From NCBI RefSeq assembly GCF_052089425.1, contig NZ_JBQCZW010000004.1, forward strand, positions 62,001 to 126,000: 64,000 nt of DNA, given 5' to 3'. This DNA is from Ancrocorticia sp052089425. GTDB taxonomy: Bacteria > Actinomycetota > Actinomycetes > Actinomycetales > Actinomycetaceae. The position numbers and the translations under genes are program-made. A model generated the notes under the pieces. That model was not told where the DNA came from and made no database searches. It saw only the letters and a list, made by a program, of their open reading frames with translations. Of the stretch, positions 1 through 8,585 are shown piece by piece; positions within the stretch are counted from its first letter, which is position 1, and each line of letters starts with the position of its first letter.

Positions 1-71
1 AAAAAGCACAGGTAGCTGAGTACCACTGCGAGGACAACAAGCATAATCAAGATAGCGACAACCACAGCCAT
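1..71 (-). CDS. partial small membrane protein, N-terminal end only
   Basis: The minus strand reads from an ATG at 69-71 through 23 codons with no stop before the window edge. Nearly every residue is hydrophobic (Val, Leu, Ile, Ala), ending in Ser-Tyr-Leu-Cys-Phe, which is a typical membrane-spanning helix. A GGGGGA Shine-Dalgarno-like run lies about five bases upstream of the ATG. The rest of the gene is outside the window, so its length and function are unknown. Confidence 0.4.
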   Translation of the reverse strand, partial: MAVVVAILIMLVVLAVVLSYLCF

Positions 72-472
72 AATTATCCCCCACTTCTGCTGCAGTGGGA
101 AGAGACCACACCTGAAAAACCGTGAGATCGGCGACAATCTGGGGACCTCCATCACTCACACGGTAACGATCACATAACAAGAGATTTCGTTACGATCACA
201 GAGAAATCTACGGAGGCGTCAGTCTTACTGAACAGTCCAGATGGTTCCAATTCTGAAATGCCAACAATCGAAAGAAGACTCAACGGTTTCAGAGGAACGA
301 ACTTAGCGACACCTATCAAGTAGCTGAATTCGGAACCTTTGAGTGATTACGATTCCCCGACCACAGATCAAGACAACCGGCTCAAACCGCCCTCGCTCAC
401 CCACCTACCACGCTACGGTGAATTTCAGAGCTACAGCACTTACGAAATGGTAACTTGGAACTAGGAGAACAG
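72..472. other. non-coding stretch of about 400 bases
   Basis: I see no convincing gene here. Base composition is lower in GC than the smc region further right. Two near-identical 11-base direct repeats, TAACGATCACA (164-174) and TTACGATCACA (190-200), lie 26 bases apart, about two and a half helical turns. They could be a binding site for a regulator of the leftward membrane-protein gene; this is inference only. Confidence 0.35.
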
Positions 473-535
473 ATGTACATAGCGTCAAAGCCAGAGTCGC
501 GCGCGTTGCATCTCGCTCAGGGATTATGGTGGTAA
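473..535 (+). CDS. candidate 20-residue leader-like micro-ORF
   Basis: An ATG at 473 is preceded by AGGAG at 463-467 with a 5-base spacer, one of the best ribosome-binding sites in the left arm. The reading frame is only 20 codons, begins Met-Tyr-Ile-Ala, ends Gly-Leu-Trp-Trp, and stops with TAA at 533-535. It overlaps the start of the next micro-ORF (526) in another frame by 10 bases, so it could be a leader peptide, or the two could be parts of one small gene broken by a frameshift. No homology can be judged at this length. Confidence 0.25.
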   Translation: MYIASKPESRALHLAQGLWW

Positions 536-621
536 CTACGCATCCAACAGCGAAGCGGCCTCTAACATGGGCGATTATTCTGATGGCTATTGGCGTAGTG
601 ACTTACTTTGGCGCACCATAG
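526..621 (+). CDS. candidate 31-residue single-pass membrane peptide
   Basis: ATG at 526, TAG at 619-621. The product starts with a polar, basic segment (His, Lys, Arg within the first eleven residues) followed by Trp-Ala-Ile-Ile-Leu-Met-Ala-Ile-Gly-Val-Val and ends Tyr-Phe-Gly-Ala-Pro, the layout of a one-helix membrane peptide with its N terminus inside. A weak AGGG lies just upstream. It overlaps the preceding 20-codon frame. It could be a true small protein or a remnant of a larger degraded gene. Confidence 0.3.
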   Translation: MVVTTHPTAKRPLTWAIILMAIGVVTYFGAP

Positions 622-851
622 CTTAATCACGGTGCAACTGGTACCTCTTATGGCTTTAACGCCATCGAGTCGCAAATCATCCACAACGAAACATCCTGGC
701 CCTCAGCGACAAGATCCGAGTAAACACGGCGGGCGTCATAAGCGACAAGTCAGAATCCTTGCGTGACAAAAGCTCAAAGCGTAGCGTAGCGGCGTCAGCT
801 GATAGCTTTTCTCACCTTTGCGCAACTTCGATTTGGGCGGAGATTAACAGT

Positions 852-1595
852 ATGCAGATAAAGAATATTGGGGGCCTCCTTTTCGTAATAGCTCTCATAT
901 TGAGTTCGGGCACTGCTGGTGCTGCGTCAGCGGCACCGTCTGAGGAGCCCTCAGATTCCTCGGAATCTCAATCGGCACCTGAAGGTTTCGTTCAGGGGGG
1001 AACTACTTCGGACACGCAGTGGATTGAGATCGACGAGACTACGGCGAACAGAATTGAATCTGGCGACATTGAAGCGATCGAAAAATACTACAACAGTAAT
1101 GGAGATGTCGATCCTAGTGCAGTACTAAGCGATTTCCCCACTGAGGCAAATCAGTTGGCGTACGGTTCAAGTAGTGCCCAACGTAGCACTCCCAAAAACC
1201 CCGATGGGTGTGAGCTACTACCAGTCGGCTCTAGTCACAAAGACGGCCCGATGTACATGCACAAGCGAACTGGCTCGAATTCAACGGGCAACGGATACGG
1301 AACGATCGGCTGGAAGCCGGTAACTAAATGTAAGACAACTCCTAAGCAGATTGCTAATGAGAACAGGTTCTATAGGTCCTCGCTTGGCGGATGGTATCCA
1401 CAAGCTGACGGCAAGAAGGGTTCTACATCAAGCGTTAAGGAATATACACAGAAGGACGTCAAATGGTCTTGTCAGAACCTGAAACGAGAAGATTGGCGAG
1501 GCATTACCGTCAGTACGATCACCGCTAGCGATAACAAGAGTTATGCTGCTAAACAGACGACCAATACTATCAACTTGCCTTGCGGTACAAAGTGA
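852..1595 (+). CDS. secreted protein of unknown function
   Basis: The chosen start is ATG 852 rather than the in-frame TTG at 759, because it opens a normal signal peptide (MQIKN, then a Leu/Ile/Val core, then Ala-Ala-Ser-Ala-Ala-Pro) and has GGAGA about ten bases upstream. The 247-residue product has a low-complexity Ser/Glu/Pro stretch after the cleavage site. Its C-terminal domain has four cysteines (Cys-Glu-Leu-Leu, a Lys-Cys-Lys motif, Trp-Ser-Cys, and Cys-Gly-Thr-Lys at the end) and a Trp-Arg-Gly-Ile-Thr motif reminiscent of small exported domains of actinobacteria. I expect two disulfides in the exported form. The stop TGA shares its last base with the next gene's ATG, so the two genes are translationally coupled. 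Function not recognised. Confidence 0.65.
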   Translation: MQIKNIGGLLFVIALILSSGTAGAASAAPSEEPSDSSESQSAPEGFVQGGTTSDTQWIEIDETTANRIESGDIEAIEKYYNSNGDVDPSAVLSDFPTEANQLAYGSSSAQRSTPKNPDGCELLPVGSSHKDGPMYMHKRTGSNSTGNGYGTIGWKPVTKCKTTPKQIANENRFYRSSLGGWYPQADGKKGSTSSVKEYTQKDVKWSCQNLKREDWRGITVSTITASDNKSYAAKQTTNTINLPCGTK

Positions 1596-2512
1596 TGAGC
1601 ACAGTTGCGTCCGTATTGTGTCGATGGCTTACCTATTGCGAAGCGGCTGGTGTTGCGGTCAAGGATCAGCAGACAGCACCGAAAATGTTGGTTGAGGAGC
1701 TCGTCACCCGTGACTTCCACCAGGAGATAGTGCCACTCCTGCCAGAAATCGAACCCTATCCCATCGAAGAGACGCAGGTTCTCCTGTTGGCAGCCGCCGT
1801 GGGAAATACGTTTGGTGGCGAAGGTATGCAAGTCGGCTCCAGCGCTGCTTCGCTTGCACGCAACCTCACCGTGGAATACGCCAACATCGTGCGTGGAACG
1901 CTAATTTCAGATCACGTCGAAGCGTTCGCGGACGGCTGGTACAACGCACCGGAGTCAGATCAGGTACGTCTCACTACCGGTGCCGCGTCGTGGTGCTGGT
2001 GGACCTCCCCGAACTACATCAACTCGGCCGGTTCCGACGAAGCTGGACTATGGATGACGTCTCAACTATTCAGTGAGAAGGTTCGCTTCCCTGCGACTAT
2101 TTCATTGGGGTGGCTGTGCGGCGAGGACGCCTCTACGAGCCCAATAGATCTCCTCAAGGACGCGCCAAGGGCACCCTTACGAGTAACGCAAACTCCTGAC
2201 TCGTCCCGTACCTTTACTATTAGCTCGACACAAGATTTTCGGGAATTAGTGGACCGTTTCCCACTCGCTATCCCGCAAGATTCTGCCGAGCAGACGCACC
2301 ATCAGTTACGAGACACGGCGCTAGTCTCACGCCCAGTTGACGTTCTGGTTGACTGGCCGCGTGCCGCAGAACGCTACGACGCTGTCCGTATGACATGTGA
2401 GGGATATATGGAGTGCGCGTGGCTTCCGCTTGAAACCACGTACGGTGTCACAACAGCAACTGGCTGGTCACCGGAAGCGACATACTGGCTGCAGGCACCG
2501 CCTCTGCGCTAG
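1595..2512 (+). CDS. hypothetical protein coupled to the secreted protein gene
   Basis: The frame is open from a TTG at 1580, but ATG 1595 overlaps the previous gene's TGA by one base and is the natural re-initiation start, giving 305 residues. There is no signal peptide or clear membrane segment. The protein is rich in Trp (a Trp-Cys-Trp-Trp cluster near residue 130) and acidic residues and has no motif I recognise. It may be a cytoplasmic partner or immunity-type protein for the exported upstream product, but only the coupling supports that. It converges on smc with about 80 bases between the stops. Confidence 0.55.
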   Translation: MSTVASVLCRWLTYCEAAGVAVKDQQTAPKMLVEELVTRDFHQEIVPLLPEIEPYPIEETQVLLLAAAVGNTFGGEGMQVGSSAASLARNLTVEYANIVRGTLISDHVEAFADGWYNAPESDQVRLTTGAASWCWWTSPNYINSAGSDEAGLWMTSQLFSEKVRFPATISLGWLCGEDASTSPIDLLKDAPRAPLRVTQTPDSSRTFTISSTQDFRELVDRFPLAIPQDSAEQTHHQLRDTALVSRPVDVLVDWPRAAERYDAVRMTCEGYMECAWLPLETTYGVTTATGWSPEATYWLQAPPLR

Positions 2513-2595
2513 TAACATCAGGCTGCGCTTAGGCGACCAGCAGGACCCCAACGTAGGCCATGGACGCAGCTAGTTATAGTTGCCGCCGTAGGTAT

Positions 2596-5500
2596 TTAAG
2601 TTGTCAGGCCGAGGTCCGCCAGCCTTTGAGAGATAACCGATGAGACTCCCGAATCCTGCATGGCAATTCCGTACAGGGTATCGGCAATTTCCATCGTTCT
2701 CTTCTGGTGGGTGATCACTAGGAGCTGTGAGCTTTCCTGAAGTTCACGGAAGACGCCGAGAAGCCGCGAGAGGTTCGCATCATCCAGCGCCGCCTCCACT
2801 TCGTCCATCACGTAGAAGGGCGAGGGCCGTGCCATGAAGATTGAGACGAGGAAAGCGAAGGCAGTCAGAGAACGCTCACCACCCGAGAGCAGCGAAAGCC
2901 TCTTGACACGCTTACCTGGGGGCCGTGCCTCGATTTCAATTCCCGTGGTGAGCGGGCTGTCCGGTTCAGTCAGGACCAGCCGCCCTTCTCCCCCGGGAAA
3001 TAGCTTGGAGAAGACCTCCGAGAACTTTTCGGTGACGTCGCTCAGGGCCTCGCTTAGCACTTCGTGCACGTGACGATCCACGTCCTTGACGATGTCCATG
3101 AGATCGTTGCGCGATTTCTTCAAATCGGACAGCTGATCAGTGAGATAGCGTTGACGTTCCTCTAGGGCAGCGTGCTCCTCGAGAGCAAGCGGATTAATTT
3201 TACCCAGACGGGCGATCCCACGTTCAGCCTTGGCCAAGCGTTTTTCTTGTTCACCGCGGATATACGGGACCTCGCCGGTCTCAGTAGGAACAGGCAAGAA
3301 GGGGCCATACTCCTCAACAAGTTCGTCAGGGCCCATCCCGAGTTCATCGGATGCTTGGGCTGCTAATTGCTCGTATTTCAAGCGGTGTTCTGCCTGAATT
3401 AGCTCGCTCTGATGCTTGGAATCCGCGAGGCGTGTGGCCTCTTGGCCGAGCGCATCGAACCTGCGGCGGCATTCTCGCAGCTCAGCCTCGTATTCATCCT
3501 GAGTTTCCTGCTTATGTGCTCGGGCGCGCGATACTCGCTCTCTCAGGCTTTGCACGGCCGCGAGGCTTCTTGCCGCCGCCTCTGCTACCTCTTCGGCCAT
3601 TCGTGCCGCCTCCACCCGGCGCTCCGCTGCACGCTTGGCGCGGTCAATCCGCTCCTGAACCGCTTCGGCCTGTCGCAGGAGAGCATCGGATTTGCCCGCA
3701 ACGGCCCTCAAACGTTCCTCCGCTGTACGAAGGGCAAGCCGCGCCTCGGTTTCCTGCTGGCGGGTAGACCGCGTTGCTTCGTGGGCGGCTCCGAGTTCCT
3801 CTTGTAGCGTCGCGATGCGATCGCCGGAGTCCTGCGAGGCTTGTGGTGCGCCCCGCTCCTGAAGCGCTGCCAGCTCCTTTGTTCGCGCGGCAATCTCCTT
3901 CTGGATCTTTGCCGCACGATCTTCGTTGCGCGCTACCTCTGTCTGAGCCGCTGCTTCGCTCTGTTGGCTATATTTCAGCTGTGCCTGAGCCTTTGTATGA
4001 GCGGCTGAAGCAACAGCCGCCGCCGCCTCGAACTCGTGGCACTGGGCCGAAAGGGCTTTGACCTCCGCCTCACTCGAAACGATCTGTTCCCGGAGGTTCT
4101 CCGCCTTCTCGCGTTCTGTTACTACCTCACGCTTGACCACATCGTATCGGTTTCGGCGCGCTAACACAGACGCAGCCTCATCACCTCCTGCCACAAGGTG
4201 GGCTGTCAGGAGATCTCCAGCCTTCGTCACCACACGTGGCGCGCCCGCGTCCACGAGGGCGCGCGCTGCCTCAAGGTCCGAGGCAAGAACGGTTCCAGCG
4301 AGGGATGGGTGTATCCCTTCAAAGATCTCAGGGGAAGCTTCCACCGCGTCCACCGCGCACATAGCGCCAGCGGCAGCGCCGCATTCGGCGATGGCGCGCT
4401 CAGCTAACTCGTCTAGTTCCTCGCAGCGGGCACGCAGGCTCCGCGAGTTGGCGCCCAACACCGTCATCACCACCCGGCCGGCTGAAGCCTGATGGACGCG
4501 TGCGAGCAGACTGGTTGCGCGGGCATGGCTATCAAGAACGGCACCCGCCGCTGCTCCGCTGAGGCCAGCCTCGAACGCGGACTCCCATCCCTCACGCACC
4601 TTCAGGTCCCCAGCGAGCAAGCGCGCATCGCTGTTCGCCATCAACCACGCGGTGGCGTCCTCAGGTTCAAGAGAGAGCGCCAGAGTCTCCTCCGTTGCTC
4701 TAAGTGAGGCCAGTTTCTCGCGCGCAGCCTGCTCGGCCTTACGCAGCTGGCTCAGCTGATCTTTCGCCGCGTCGAGATGCGCGGTAGCTTCCTCGTATTC
4801 GGCGGGCGGTTGCGGCTCCACCATGCCCTCGTGGATCCTCGCCGCTTCATTCGACGCCTCATGCCCTCGATCGTGCGCCGCGCGAGCTGCCGCCTGCACA
4901 CGCTCGAGCTCTCCATCCAGCGCCTCGATTCGGGCTTCGATGGTGGCAATCTTTCCCTGATGGCGCGCCGTCTCTTCGCGGTTGTTTGCCAGCTGTCGAT
5001 TGAACTCAGCCACGTCCTTATCCAGCTGCCGTTCACGTTCTTCACGTTGTTCGCGAGCGCCAACATGGCTACCCAACCGATCGGCCGCTTCCCGTACGGC
5101 TGCCTCCAGCTTCTCTTCTTCTTCTCGCGCACGACGGGAACGGTCACGGATATCCTGAGGGCGTTCCCCGCGATACTCAGAACCGCTCGCCTGAGCCAAG
5201 GAGCGCTGCCGCTCTCGCGCCAACTCACCGAGTGAACGGTATCGCTCTTCCAATGATCCGAGCGCCTCGGCCTGTTTAGCAATATGCGCCGTTTCTGGAC
5301 GTGACTGGGCCGCAGCCAATTCGAGGCTCTCAAGCTGCTCCTTGGCCTCGTCCACCTGCCGTGCATTCTCCGCACGCTGGCTGGCAATCTTTTGCTCGTC
5401 GGCACTGTGGGACTGTAGGCGAGCCTGCTGCTGGGCCACATCATCGGCCAACAACCGCGCCTTCGCGTCACGCAATTCAGCTTGAATAACGCCTGCCTTA

Positions 5501-6138
5501 CGTGCCGCATCTGCTTGGCGCGCAAGGGGTCCCATCTGGCGCCGTAGTTCAACTGTGAGGTCCTCGATCCTCGTGAGCGAACCCTGCATTGTTTCGAGCT
5601 TGCGTAAGGCCTTCTCCTTACGCTTGCGGTGCTTGAGCAACCCGGCTGCTTCTTCGACGAAGCCGCGGCGATCCTCCGCACTCGAGGTCAGGACCTCATC
5701 AAGCTTTCCCTGACCAATGATCACATGCATTTCTTTGCCCATGCCGGTATCGGAAAGCAGCTCTTGGATATCGAGCAGCCGGCACGAGGCGCCATTGATC
5801 GCGTATTCGGACCCACCCGAGCGAAAAAGAGTCCTCGAAATGGTGACTTCGCGGTACTCGATGGGCAGGGCACCATCGGAGTTATCGATCGTTAGCGAAA
5901 CTTCGGCGCGGCCGAGGGCTTGGCGGGCAGACGTACCAGCGAAAATGACATCCGCCATGGCGCCACCACGCATGTTTTTTGCGCCCTGCTCCCCCATCAC
6001 CCATGCCAGTGCGTCAACTACATTGGATTTTCCTGACCCGTTAGGCCCCACCACGCAGTTAATGCCCGGCTCAAAACGCATCGTTGTTGACGAGGCGAAC
6101 GATTTGAAGCCTCGGAGCGTCAACGATTTGAGATACAC
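2596..6138 (-). CDS. smc: chromosome segregation ATPase SMC
   Basis: SMC forms the condensin ring with ScpA/ScpB that compacts and separates chromosomes. The 1180-residue product has the full architecture: Walker A GPNGSGKS at residues 31-38, two long Glu/Arg/Ala-rich coiled coils around a hinge at about 490-640, then the ABC signature LSLLSGGERS and Walker B with VMDEVEAALDD near the C terminus. I place the start at GTG 6138, giving the family-typical beginning VYLKSLTLRGFKSF. The longer frame to 6246 would run through the terminator hairpin at 6171-6208. The gene stands alone after that terminator and converges with the gene ending at 2512; no ftsY follows, unlike many actinobacteria. Confidence 0.95.
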   Translation of the reverse strand: MYLKSLTLRGFKSFASSTTMRFEPGINCVVGPNGSGKSNVVDALAWVMGEQGAKNMRGGAMADVIFAGTSARQALGRAEVSLTIDNSDGALPIEYREVTISRTLFRSGGSEYAINGASCRLLDIQELLSDTGMGKEMHVIIGQGKLDEVLTSSAEDRRGFVEEAAGLLKHRKRKEKALRKLETMQGSLTRIEDLTVELRRQMGPLARQADAARKAGVIQAELRDAKARLLADDVAQQQARLQSHSADEQKIASQRAENARQVDEAKEQLESLELAAAQSRPETAHIAKQAEALGSLEERYRSLGELARERQRSLAQASGSEYRGERPQDIRDRSRRAREEEEKLEAAVREAADRLGSHVGAREQREERERQLDKDVAEFNRQLANNREETARHQGKIATIEARIEALDGELERVQAAARAAHDRGHEASNEAARIHEGMVEPQPPAEYEEATAHLDAAKDQLSQLRKAEQAAREKLASLRATEETLALSLEPEDATAWLMANSDARLLAGDLKVREGWESAFEAGLSGAAAGAVLDSHARATSLLARVHQASAGRVVMTVLGANSRSLRARCEELDELAERAIAECGAAAGAMCAVDAVEASPEIFEGIHPSLAGTVLASDLEAARALVDAGAPRVVTKAGDLLTAHLVAGGDEAASVLARRNRYDVVKREVVTEREKAENLREQIVSSEAEVKALSAQCHEFEAAAAVASAAHTKAQAQLKYSQQSEAAAQTEVARNEDRAAKIQKEIAARTKELAALQERGAPQASQDSGDRIATLQEELGAAHEATRSTRQQETEARLALRTAEERLRAVAGKSDALLRQAEAVQERIDRAKRAAERRVEAARMAEEVAEAAARSLAAVQSLRERVSRARAHKQETQDEYEAELRECRRRFDALGQEATRLADSKHQSELIQAEHRLKYEQLAAQASDELGMGPDELVEEYGPFLPVPTETGEVPYIRGEQEKRLAKAERGIARLGKINPLALEEHAALEERQRYLTDQLSDLKKSRNDLMDIVKDVDRHVHEVLSEALSDVTEKFSEVFSKLFPGGEGRLVLTEPDSPLTTGIEIEARPPGKRVKRLSLLSGGERSLTAFAFLVSIFMARPSPFYVMDEVEAALDDANLSRLLGVFRELQESSQLLVITHQKRTMEIADTLYGIAMQDSGVSSVISQRLADLGLTT

Positions 6139-6170
6139 CCGTTCAGGATACCCTTTCGGCTCCAGAGCGC

Positions 6171-6208
6171 GAAAAAGGAGCCAGCCCGCGTGGGGAGGCT
6201 CCTTTTTC
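6171..6208 (-). terminator. bidirectional intrinsic terminator after dhaM
   Basis: A perfect 12-bp inverted repeat, GAAAAAGGAGCC (6171-6182) against GGCTCCTTTTTC (6197-6208), with a 14-base loop and a T run on either strand. It sits between the dhaM stop (6233) and the smc GTG (6138), so it should end the ndk-dhaKLM transcript and insulate smc. Confidence 0.85.
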
Positions 6209-6232
6209 GTTTGTGATTCGGAGTTCGAAGAT

Positions 6233-6925
6233 CTAGGCCAAGCCACCGGCGATCGCGGCGGCGATCCTCTTCACTGATTCCTCTGATCCACGATCCGGAC
6301 TAGAAACGATCACGCGTTCGCCCTTCTGGACGCCTAGCAGCAAAATCTCCATCATCGAATCGCCAGCAACTCCGTTAATCAGGATGTTGACAGGTTCTTC
6401 CATAATACGTTGGGCGAGAACTGCGGCTGGACGGGCATGAAGGCCTGCATCATCAACAACCATCACCTGGGTTTGGAAGCCATCCACACTCGATGCTGGC
6501 GTTGTTTCCTTCTCGGGGAGCTTGTAATCGCGCCAGTACTGTAGGGAGGAAGCGATCGCACGAACAACCTGTGCGAGGCGCGCACCGCCCTGAGCGGCGG
6601 CAGTTCCCGAAACTGTCCCCTCGAGGAAGGGACCTGGGCCCATCACGCGCCGCGGCGTTCCGTCACTCGCGTTTGCGCCCGCTTCAACGGCCATCTCTGC
6701 GGCCATACGAGCGGAACCAAGATCGGCCATCACGATCACGCGTTCACAGGTATCTTCCACCTTGTCGCAGGCGTCAATGACCTGAGTAACATCTGTTCCG
6801 AACCCTCCGTCAGTGTTGCCGCCCACGGGAACACAGTGAACATCTGGCGCCATCTCTGCCGCCAACTGTGCAACCGCATGCGCGGCGTCCTTCGAATGTG
6901 AAACTAGTACAAATCCAATAGCCAT
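6233..6925 (-). CDS. dhaM: PTS-dependent dihydroxyacetone kinase phosphotransferase subunit DhaM, EIIA-HPr fusion
   Basis: DhaM relays phosphate from the PTS to ADP bound on DhaL, which phosphorylates dihydroxyacetone held by DhaK. The 230-residue protein has an N-terminal mannose-family EIIA fold with the phosphorylatable His10 in LVSHSKD and a GTS-like conserved core to about residue 125, a short linker, then a complete HPr domain with the active-site motif GLHARPAA (His163). There is no EI-like third domain. The HPr domain means that this branch may take phosphate directly from Enzyme I without the general HPr. The ATG is two bases after the dhaL stop; order dhaK-dhaL-dhaM. A strong terminator follows. 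Confidence 0.92.
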   Translation of the reverse strand: MAIGFVLVSHSKDAAHAVAQLAAEMAPDVHCVPVGGNTDGGFGTDVTQVIDACDKVEDTCERVIVMADLGSARMAAEMAVEAGANASDGTPRRVMGPGPFLEGTVSGTAAAQGGARLAQVVRAIASSLQYWRDYKLPEKETTPASSVDGFQTQVMVVDDAGLHARPAAVLAQRIMEEPVNILINGVAGDSMMEILLLGVQKGERVIVSSPDRGSEESVKRIAAAIAGGLA

Positions 6926-6927
6926 GC

Positions 6928-7551
6928 TTATTGTGCCGCCTTCAGTGCCGCGTCCAGTAGGTACGATGAAGAAACTGCCCCAGGGTCAAGGTGACCTGCG
7001 GACCGTTCTCCCAGATAGGATGCTCTCCCTTTCGTTGCCACCATACCGAGGGTTGTCTGAGCGCCCTCAGCTGCAGCATCAGCCGCGGCTTGAAGTACGC
7101 CCACGCAATCCGCCCCAGATTCGGCGGCTTCTTGTGCTGCGCGGGAGGCCGGGGCCCACGCATCAACCATCGTTTTCTCCCCCTGAGTTGCCCGGCCGCG
7201 GGCTTGAATTCCTGCACTCGCCGCTTCGATCATTGCGGCCAGCTCGCGAGGACCCATCTGCGCCGCTGCTGCGGAGGACATCCGCAGATAGGCTGTGCCA
7301 AGCAGCGGGCCAGATGCTCCGCCAACCTTGGACATGAGGGTCATAGCGATCGTGCGAAAAATTTGAGCTGGATCAGCGGGCACATCCTGAGCCAAGGCCT
7401 GCGTCACGGCTGTGAATCCACGATCCAGATTCTCGCCGTGATCAGCATCGCCGATAGCGCGATCCAGTGCTGTGAGTTCTTCCCTGTGGGACTGCGCTGC
7501 CGAAGCGGCAAGCTCCGTCCACTTGAGTACCCACACTTGGTCTAGGGACAT
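6928..7551 (-). CDS. dhaL: dihydroxyacetone kinase ADP-binding subunit DhaL
   Basis: DhaL carries the nucleotide that transfers phosphate to dihydroxyacetone on DhaK. The ligand motif IGDADHGEN (about residues 33-41) supplies the Asp residues that hold the two metal ions, and the all-helical remainder matches the DhaL barrel, including the conserved GGASGPLLGT segment. The ATG at 7551, giving 207 residues, is preferred because it starts two bases after the dhaK stop and begins in the family position; the upstream ATG at 7572 lies inside dhaK. DhaM is immediately downstream, so this is the PTS-type rather than the ATP-type system. Confidence 0.92.
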   Translation of the reverse strand: MSLDQVWVLKWTELAASAAQSHREELTALDRAIGDADHGENLDRGFTAVTQALAQDVPADPAQIFRTIAMTLMSKVGGASGPLLGTAYLRMSSAAAAQMGPRELAAMIEAASAGIQARGRATQGEKTMVDAWAPASRAAQEAAESGADCVGVLQAAADAAAEGAQTTLGMVATKGRASYLGERSAGHLDPGAVSSSYLLDAALKAAQ

Positions 7552-7553
7552 AG

Positions 7554-8549
7554 CTAGCAACCCTTTCGCCACGCCGGAGTGTGCACTGGGGCGTCCCAGA
7601 GGCCCAAAACCGTATCATCGGCCTTGGCGATCGTGACTGACACGCCCTCCATATCGAGACTCGTCACGTAGTTACCCACGAGGTTACGAGCGATGGTGAT
7701 ACCAGCATCATCGAGTCGCTGGGCTACGCGCCGGAACACGATATCCAACTCGTATCCAGGTGTGGCACCCATGCCGTTCACCAGAACAATCACGGGATCA
7801 CCGGATTCGAGAGGCTTATCAGCAAGGATGGCATCGAGAAGCTGATCGGTCAGATCATCGGCGCTGGCCATGGACACCCGAGAGCGCCCTGGTTCACCGT
7901 GTATCCCAACACCCAGCTCCACCTCATCATCGGTCAGCGCGAAGCCCGGCTCGCCCACATGAGGAAGCGTGCATCCGCGCAATGCCAATCCCATGGACCG
8001 AACTGACGCTGCCATCGCAGAAGCGGCCGCTTCTACTTCGTCAAGCGATCCGCCCGCCTGAGCAACGGCGCCGGCAACCTTTTCCACGAACAATGTTCCA
8101 GCAACTCCACGCCGCCCCGCCGTGAACGTTGAGTCCTCAACAGCCACGTCATCAGCAACGAGAACGCTCCGTACCTCGTGCCCGCTGGCAGCTGCTAACT
8201 CCGCTGCCATCTCAAAATTCAACACGTCGCCCGTGTAGTTCTTGACGATACACACCACGCCTGCCCCATTATCCGCGGCTTCGATTGCCGCAAGAATCGC
8301 GTCAGGTGTGGGTGAAGTGAACATCGGCCCTGGCACAGCGGCATCGAGCATGCCGTCACCAACAAATCCCGCGTGCAGCGGTTCGTGGCCTGATCCTCCG
8401 CCCGAGACTACTGCTACGCCGTCACGTGGTTGTGCTCTTCCTACCCAGATGGGTTCTTTGTGAAGAGCAACGAGATTATGATTTGCGCGGGCAAATCCCT
8501 CGAGTACCTCTTCAACAACATCGTGAGGATTATTGATAAGTGCCTTCAC
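7554..8549 (-). CDS. dhaK: dihydroxyacetone kinase substrate-binding subunit DhaK
   Basis: DhaK binds dihydroxyacetone covalently as a hemiaminal on a histidine. The motif GIHGEPGR puts that His at residue 217, and VSGGGSGHEPLHAG near residue 50 is the conserved substrate loop. The start is GTG 8549, preceded by AAGGAGG seven bases upstream; the ATG at 8567 would place that ribosome-binding site inside the gene. The 331-residue length is standard. It opens the tight dhaK-dhaL-dhaM run and follows ndk after 36 bases on the same strand, so ndk and dha may share a transcript. No DhaR/DhaS-type regulator is adjacent. Confidence 0.93.
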   Translation of the reverse strand: MKALINNPHDVVEEVLEGFARANHNLVALHKEPIWVGRAQPRDGVAVVSGGGSGHEPLHAGFVGDGMLDAAVPGPMFTSPTPDAILAAIEAADNGAGVVCIVKNYTGDVLNFEMAAELAAASGHEVRSVLVADDVAVEDSTFTAGRRGVAGTLFVEKVAGAVAQAGGSLDEVEAAASAMAASVRSMGLALRGCTLPHVGEPGFALTDDEVELGVGIHGEPGRSRVSMASADDLTDQLLDAILADKPLESGDPVIVLVNGMGATPGYELDIVFRRVAQRLDDAGITIARNLVGNYVTSLDMEGVSVTIAKADDTVLGLWDAPVHTPAWRKGC

Positions 8550-8585
8550 TGGTGTGCCTCCTTGCAATCGCCAGTGGCCTGCCCA

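Noticed and set aside
164..200. Iteron-like replication origin from the ACGATCACA repeats
   Set aside because: Only two copies, no DnaA boxes or replication genes nearby; at most a regulator site.
6138..6246. Longer smc start at 6246
   Set aside because: It would read through a perfect terminator hairpin and adds 36 residues absent from SMC proteins. GTG 6138 gives the standard start.
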